NCBI GenBank assembly: GCA_047619485.1
Contig: JBLHKE010000333.1
Location: 1-8,203 of the forward strand
Source: JBLHKE01 sp047619485
Lineage (GTDB): Bacteria; Verrucomicrobiota; Verrucomicrobiia; Verrucomicrobiales; DEV007
DNA: 8,203 nt
Direction: 5' to 3'
Under the pieces are notes generated by a model. It was not told where the DNA came from. It ran no database searches and saw only the letters and a list, made by a program, of their open reading frames with translations. Made by a program: the position numbers and the translations under genes. Of the stretch, positions 5,284 through 8,203 are shown piece by piece. Each line of letters starts with the position of its first letter. The first letter of the stretch is position 1.

Positions 5284-7440
5284 ATGAATACCAAAACCAT
5301 CGCCCGCTTCCTAACCATTGTCATCATCGCCGCCGTTGGCACTTTAAGTGCATCCGCCGCGAGGAACAAAGCGCCGCAGGTGCCCCTCACGGCAAGCGGG
5401 CAGAAACTAGAGGCGGAGTATGCTGGCCAACTGAAGATGCTGAAGGCGGAACTCTCCAAGGCTTTGCCGTCGGTGAACGAGCAGAAGACGGCCGCTTTCG
5501 TAAACACCCGTGAGGCTGAGGTGAAGGCGGAAGCAGCTCTCAAGTCGGCGCAAGCGCGCATGGGTGAGATCGGCACCGCCAAAGCTCTGGTTGGTCACGC
5601 CAAGGGCAAGTGGATCGGCGGGGCCGACAAGGGGATCGCCGCCGCCAAGGCGAAGTTGAAGACGGCGAGCACGGACGCCGAACGCGAGTCGGCGCAACAG
5701 GAACTCGTCAAGTGGCAGAAGAATCGTGAAGACGGGGTCGCGGCGCTTGAGGAGCGGCAGGCGAAGTTGGACAAAGCAGAACGTGGAAAGGCGGACGTTG
5801 AGAAGGCGATGAAGCAGGCGACTCAGGCTCTTGCGGATGCGAAATCGGGGCCGATGAGGGCGCTCCGGGACATGGGTGTCGGTTCGTTGTTGGCGAGCGA
5901 CAAGCTGGATGCCAAGCTGGCGAAATATTCCGTGCTACTCGAGGCCACCCCGCGGGGGCTGGCGGCCTTCGCCCAGCAGGGCAAAGCGCAGCAGGAACTG
6001 GTCGATAAGATGCTCTCTGCCGACAAGCTCCTGGTGATGATGGCGGTCGCCGACGGCGCCGATGGTGGCAAATACGGTGAGGCGATGCAGATCTACAGCG
6101 ACATCTGGAAGGCGAGTGACAAGGTTTCCCAAGCACCATTGCGGAGGCTTGCGCTGGCGATCAGCCTGGAACACGCAGTCCCCATCAAGCAGCGCAACGC
6201 GGTGGCCAACACCGATGCGCCGGCCACCGTCGATCCGGTCAAGCGCTACCTCCATTTCGAAAAAGCCTTCCTCGCTGGCGAACTCGATCCAGCGTTCAAA
6301 AACCTGAGCATCTGGGATCTCCGCATGGTCGTCAATGGCGAGGAGCCGGATGAGATCCTCGCATGGGGTCGCGAGATGCTGCGCAACTACCGCCCCGACC
6401 ACATCGCCACCTCCGACTACCGCTGGCGCTACGTCGCGCTAGTCCGCAGCGACATCAAATACGGATCGCAGGACAACCAATATGACAAGAACGAGCTGCA
6501 GTTCTTCCAGAACATCCTCATGAATGGCGGCATCTGCGGTCGCCGTGCATTCATCGGCCGCTTCGTCCTGCGCGCCTTCGGGATTCCCACCACGGCGCGT
6601 CCGCAGCGCGGCCATGCCGCGCTTGCCCACTGGACACCCGACGGTTGGGTTGTCTGCCTCGGTGGAGGCTGGGGTGCCGGCTGGACTAAGACCCGCTATG
6701 ACAAAGACCTCGATTTCGTTGCTACCACACAGGCGCGTGCGACCGCAGAGTCGTTCATGCAGGTCAAGCGTGCGCAGTGGGTCGGCGACGTCATGGGCGA
6801 GCCGAGAGTCTACGGCTTCCTCTCCCGCACAAAACCTGGCTTCTGGTATGGGGTGTCTCTCTACACCCAGCGAGGTATCATCGCCGCGGCCAAGACGAAG
6901 ACGCTGGCAGCCGTCGGCGAGGACATCGGCGAGGCCAACGAAACCAAAGAGAAGGTGGAGATTGCCAAGGTGAAGATGACCGACAAGGACCGCGAGATTT
7001 CGGTCGATGGCAAGGGCGTGATCACGATTCCTGCAGCGGCCACCAGCAAGCCGACCAAGAGCACGGGCAAGATCATCCTCATGGACAGCTATTCCCGTGG
7101 CAAGCAACTGCACTACAGCCGTACCGGCGGGCACCAGGCGTTCGAGTACATGATCGATGCCCGAGCCGCCGGGAGATACGCGCTTACCGCACAGGTCGCC
7201 ACGCCTAGCTGGAAGCAAAGCCTGCTGCTCAACGTCAACGACTCCAAGCAGCCAGTCGAGATCGCCTTGCCCCACACCCTAGGATTGTGGGACACCACGG
7301 AGCCGGTCGGGATCGAACTCACCAAAGGCAAGAACGTGCTGCGCTTTTCCCGCCAAGGCGAGGTCAAGGGAATCACCATCAAAGGCTTCACGCTATCCCC
7401 GATCTCGGGCAAGGTGAGCCTGGTGCCGAGTGAGCGTTGA
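5284..7440 (+). CDS. Secreted coiled-coil, transglutaminase-like and carbohydrate-binding-like protein
   Basis: This 718-residue protein has a Sec signal (1-25, hydrophobic FLTIVIIAAVGTL, cut after ASA). Residues about 38-190 are an Ala/Lys/Glu-rich coiled coil with few Pro or Gly. A helical region follows (about 195-400). A transglutaminase/papain-like core comes next: NGGICGRR with the probable nucleophile Cys418, then the helix AFIGRFVLRAFGIPTTARP, then GHAALAHWTPDGW with His444 as the likely catalytic base. The acidic residue usually found just after the GW strand (W-x-x-L-D) is not present; the sequence reads GWVVCLGG. The third triad member is therefore unclear. Residues about 595-707 form a beta-sandwich resembling CBM6/CBM35 carbohydrate-binding modules (FEYMIDARAAGRYALTAQVA, then KGKNVLRFSRQGEVKGITIK). 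It may bind cell-surface or extracellular glycan and act on an attached protein or peptide, but the function is unproven. There is no Shine-Dalgarno sequence before the ATG. It is divergent from the esterase gene. Confidence 0.75.
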   Translation: MNTKTIARFLTIVIIAAVGTLSASAARNKAPQVPLTASGQKLEAEYAGQLKMLKAELSKALPSVNEQKTAAFVNTREAEVKAEAALKSAQARMGEIGTAKALVGHAKGKWIGGADKGIAAAKAKLKTASTDAERESAQQELVKWQKNREDGVAALEERQAKLDKAERGKADVEKAMKQATQALADAKSGPMRALRDMGVGSLLASDKLDAKLAKYSVLLEATPRGLAAFAQQGKAQQELVDKMLSADKLLVMMAVADGADGGKYGEAMQIYSDIWKASDKVSQAPLRRLALAISLEHAVPIKQRNAVANTDAPATVDPVKRYLHFEKAFLAGELDPAFKNLSIWDLRMVVNGEEPDEILAWGREMLRNYRPDHIATSDYRWRYVALVRSDIKYGSQDNQYDKNELQFFQNILMNGGICGRRAFIGRFVLRAFGIPTTARPQRGHAALAHWTPDGWVVCLGGGWGAGWTKTRYDKDLDFVATTQARATAESFMQVKRAQWVGDVMGEPRVYGFLSRTKPGFWYGVSLYTQRGIIAAAKTKTLAAVGEDIGEANETKEKVEIAKVKMTDKDREISVDGKGVITIPAAATSKPTKSTGKIILMDSYSRGKQLHYSRTGGHQAFEYMIDARAAGRYALTAQVATPSWKQSLLLNVNDSKQPVEIALPHTLGLWDTTEPVGIELTKGKNVLRFSRQGEVKGITIKGFTLSPISGKVSLVPSER

Positions 7441-7463
7441 TCGACCTAGGCGGCGGCTCTATG

Positions 7464-7481
7464 GCGACCGTTCTCGGTTGC
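7464..7481. terminator. Weak hairpin after the transglutaminase-like gene
   Basis: GCGACCG pairs with CGGTTGC (one G-T pair) around TTCT, starting 24 bases after the TGA at 7440. No T-run follows on the plus strand, so it is not a standard intrinsic terminator. It is the only structure I see in the 164-base gap at 7441-7604 and might instead protect the 3' end of the message or be a REP-like element. Confidence 0.27.
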
Positions 7482-7604
7482 GAAAAATGTCGGGGGAACC
7501 AATCCCAACGAAGTAGATCGGTGAGTGGACAGGCAGATTGAGCATCGAGTTTTTTCCGCTACTAATAGGTGCCCCAGAGACCCCACAGACGCACGACAGG
7601 AACA

Positions 7605-8203
7605 TCAACCGCTCGGCTCGACCGGGCTGACACGCAACGCTCGCAGCGTCCGTAACTCCCCCCAGTCATCTCCGCCTCGCATCCGCCGCGCCCCACTTTC
7701 CCGCCCCTCCGCGAACCTCTCCCGAAGCACGGCGAAGACCGACTCCAAGAACGCCTTACGCCCGACCGCCACCCCATCGCCTAGGTAGCGCACCCTGCAG
7801 CGCAACAGCTGCGGCAGCGACAGCTTCCCTCCAGCGGCCCAGACTTTCGCCACCGCCGCCCGCGACAACCCAGCGCGCACCGAATTCTCCTCACCGATAC
7901 CGAACAGCACTTTTCGGTAGCGCGGTCCGACATCACCCCAGTGCGCCTTCGGCTTCAGGTCCACCAACACCCCGGAGAGCCCCGTACGCGCCGCCCGGTC
8001 GCCCGCCACCGCCTCACTGTAGCCACACCAGCGGTAGTCCTTCGGGTCATCCGCCAGTCCAGCTCTAACAGAGTTTAAATCGATGTAGGCCGCCACCTTC
8101 AAAAGCGAGTTCCAGTGCCCCTCCACGATCACGCTCTTGAAGCGCGACTCCCAAAGAACCCCGGCGCGATCGTGTTCACGATTGAACCACAGCGTAAACC
8201 TCT
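7605..8203 (-). CDS. REP-associated tyrosine transposase (RAYT, Y1 type), N-terminus outside the window
   Basis: The frame is open through the right edge from the first full codon at 8201, giving 198 visible residues. A GTG at 8132 is in frame but falls inside conserved sequence and is not the start. The visible part opens with FTLWFNREHDRAGVLWESRF (2-21), the typical block of this family, followed by AAYIDLNSVRAGLADDPKDY (37-56) and YRWCGY (56-61). These are signatures of the Y1/IS200-like domain of RAYT proteins. The HUH histidine pair should lie upstream, beyond the edge. Residues about 100-198 form the C-terminal extension with LRCRVRYLGDG and a SGARRMRGG segment, which I recall from Verrucomicrobial RAYTs. 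These enzymes nick single-stranded REP hairpins and are usually single-copy, domesticated genes rather than active insertion sequences. No terminal repeats of an IS element are visible. Confidence 0.88.
   Translation of the reverse strand, partial: RFTLWFNREHDRAGVLWESRFKSVIVEGHWNSLLKVAAYIDLNSVRAGLADDPKDYRWCGYSEAVAGDRAARTGLSGVLVDLKPKAHWGDVGPRYRKVLFGIGEENSVRAGLSRAAVAKVWAAGGKLSLPQLLRCRVRYLGDGVAVGRKAFLESVFAVLRERFAEGRESGARRMRGGDDWGELRTLRALRVSPVEPSG
7632..7653. repeat. Imperfect hairpin in the 3' end of the RAYT gene
   Basis: ACGCT (7637-7641) pairs with AGCGT (7645-7649) around CGC, and ACG (7632-7634) can pair with CGT (7651-7653) across a small internal loop. It lies within the last codons of the transposase gene. 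RAYT enzymes act on REP hairpins, so it could be a substrate-like element, but a GC-rich coding sequence can give this by chance. Confidence 0.3.

Noticed and set aside
5036..5287. 83-residue plus-strand frame crossing the divergent spacer
   Set aside because: It overlaps the signal-peptide codons of the esterase on the other strand and runs through the inverted repeats and candidate promoters. The composition is not protein-like.
6439..7275. 278-residue open frame on the minus strand
   Set aside because: It is antisense to the transglutaminase-like gene, including its Cys/His core and C-terminal domain. It shows no family motif of its own.
7572..7588. GCCCCAGAGACCCCA as a possible REP or IS end next to the RAYT gene
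   Set aside because: Read on the minus strand it is a short direct repeat TGGGG-TCTC-TGGGG, not a hairpin. No matching copy is seen elsewhere in the window.
7525..7788. 87-residue plus-strand frame between the last two genes
   Set aside because: Most of it is antisense to the RAYT coding region. The Arg/Pro/Ser-rich product is typical of a shadow frame.
1..8203. CRISPR array, tRNA or rRNA genes, defence island or complete insertion sequence
   Set aside because: I found no regularly spaced repeats, no cloverleaf-like sequence, no terminal inverted repeats around the transposase, and no nuclease or toxin motif in the supported genes.

Overview
The window reads as a piece of a Gram-negative PVC-superphylum chromosome, most likely Verrucomicrobiota. 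The evidence is the gene families: a DUF1552 protein, a multidomain secreted sialate-O-acetylesterase-type (SASA) esterase with an N-terminal beta domain, a secreted transglutaminase-like protein with a long coiled coil, and a RAYT transposase with the C-terminal extension I associate with this group. The starts show little or no Shine-Dalgarno signal. This assignment is inference from family content, because no rRNA or marker gene is present.

Layout from left to right. Bases 1-1167 (+) are the 3' part of a DUF1552 gene cut by the window edge. It converges on a divergent ADP-ribosylglycohydrolase-family gene (1164-2249, -), and the two stop codons share one CTAG. After a 143-bp divergent spacer comes a small, very charged lipoprotein (2393-2815, +). 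A 112-bp convergent spacer (about 2816-2928) without a convincing terminator follows. Then comes a large secreted SASA esterase (2929-5100, -). It is divergent from a large secreted transglutaminase-like protein (5284-7440, +), with a 183-bp shared promoter region that holds three overlapping or nested inverted repeats. Bases 7441-7604 hold only one weak hairpin. The right end is the 3' part of a REP-associated tyrosine transposase (7605-8203, -), cut by the window edge. No gene-free stretch exceeds 300 bases.

How the genes may work together. Three of the four non-transposase genes with a visible start encode exported proteins: a lipoprotein, an esterase and a transglutaminase-like protein. 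The esterase/transglutaminase-like pair is the only pair whose arrangement suggests common control: divergent starts, with symmetric elements near both predicted -35 positions. The esterase probably removes acetyl groups from polysaccharide outside the cytoplasm. The substrate of the transglutaminase-like protein is unknown. There are no RNA genes, CRISPR arrays or complete insertion sequences. I see no clear new defence or mobile system. The most unusual items are the divergent glycohydrolase active site, the nested repeats at 5156-5204 and the architecture of the 718-residue protein.
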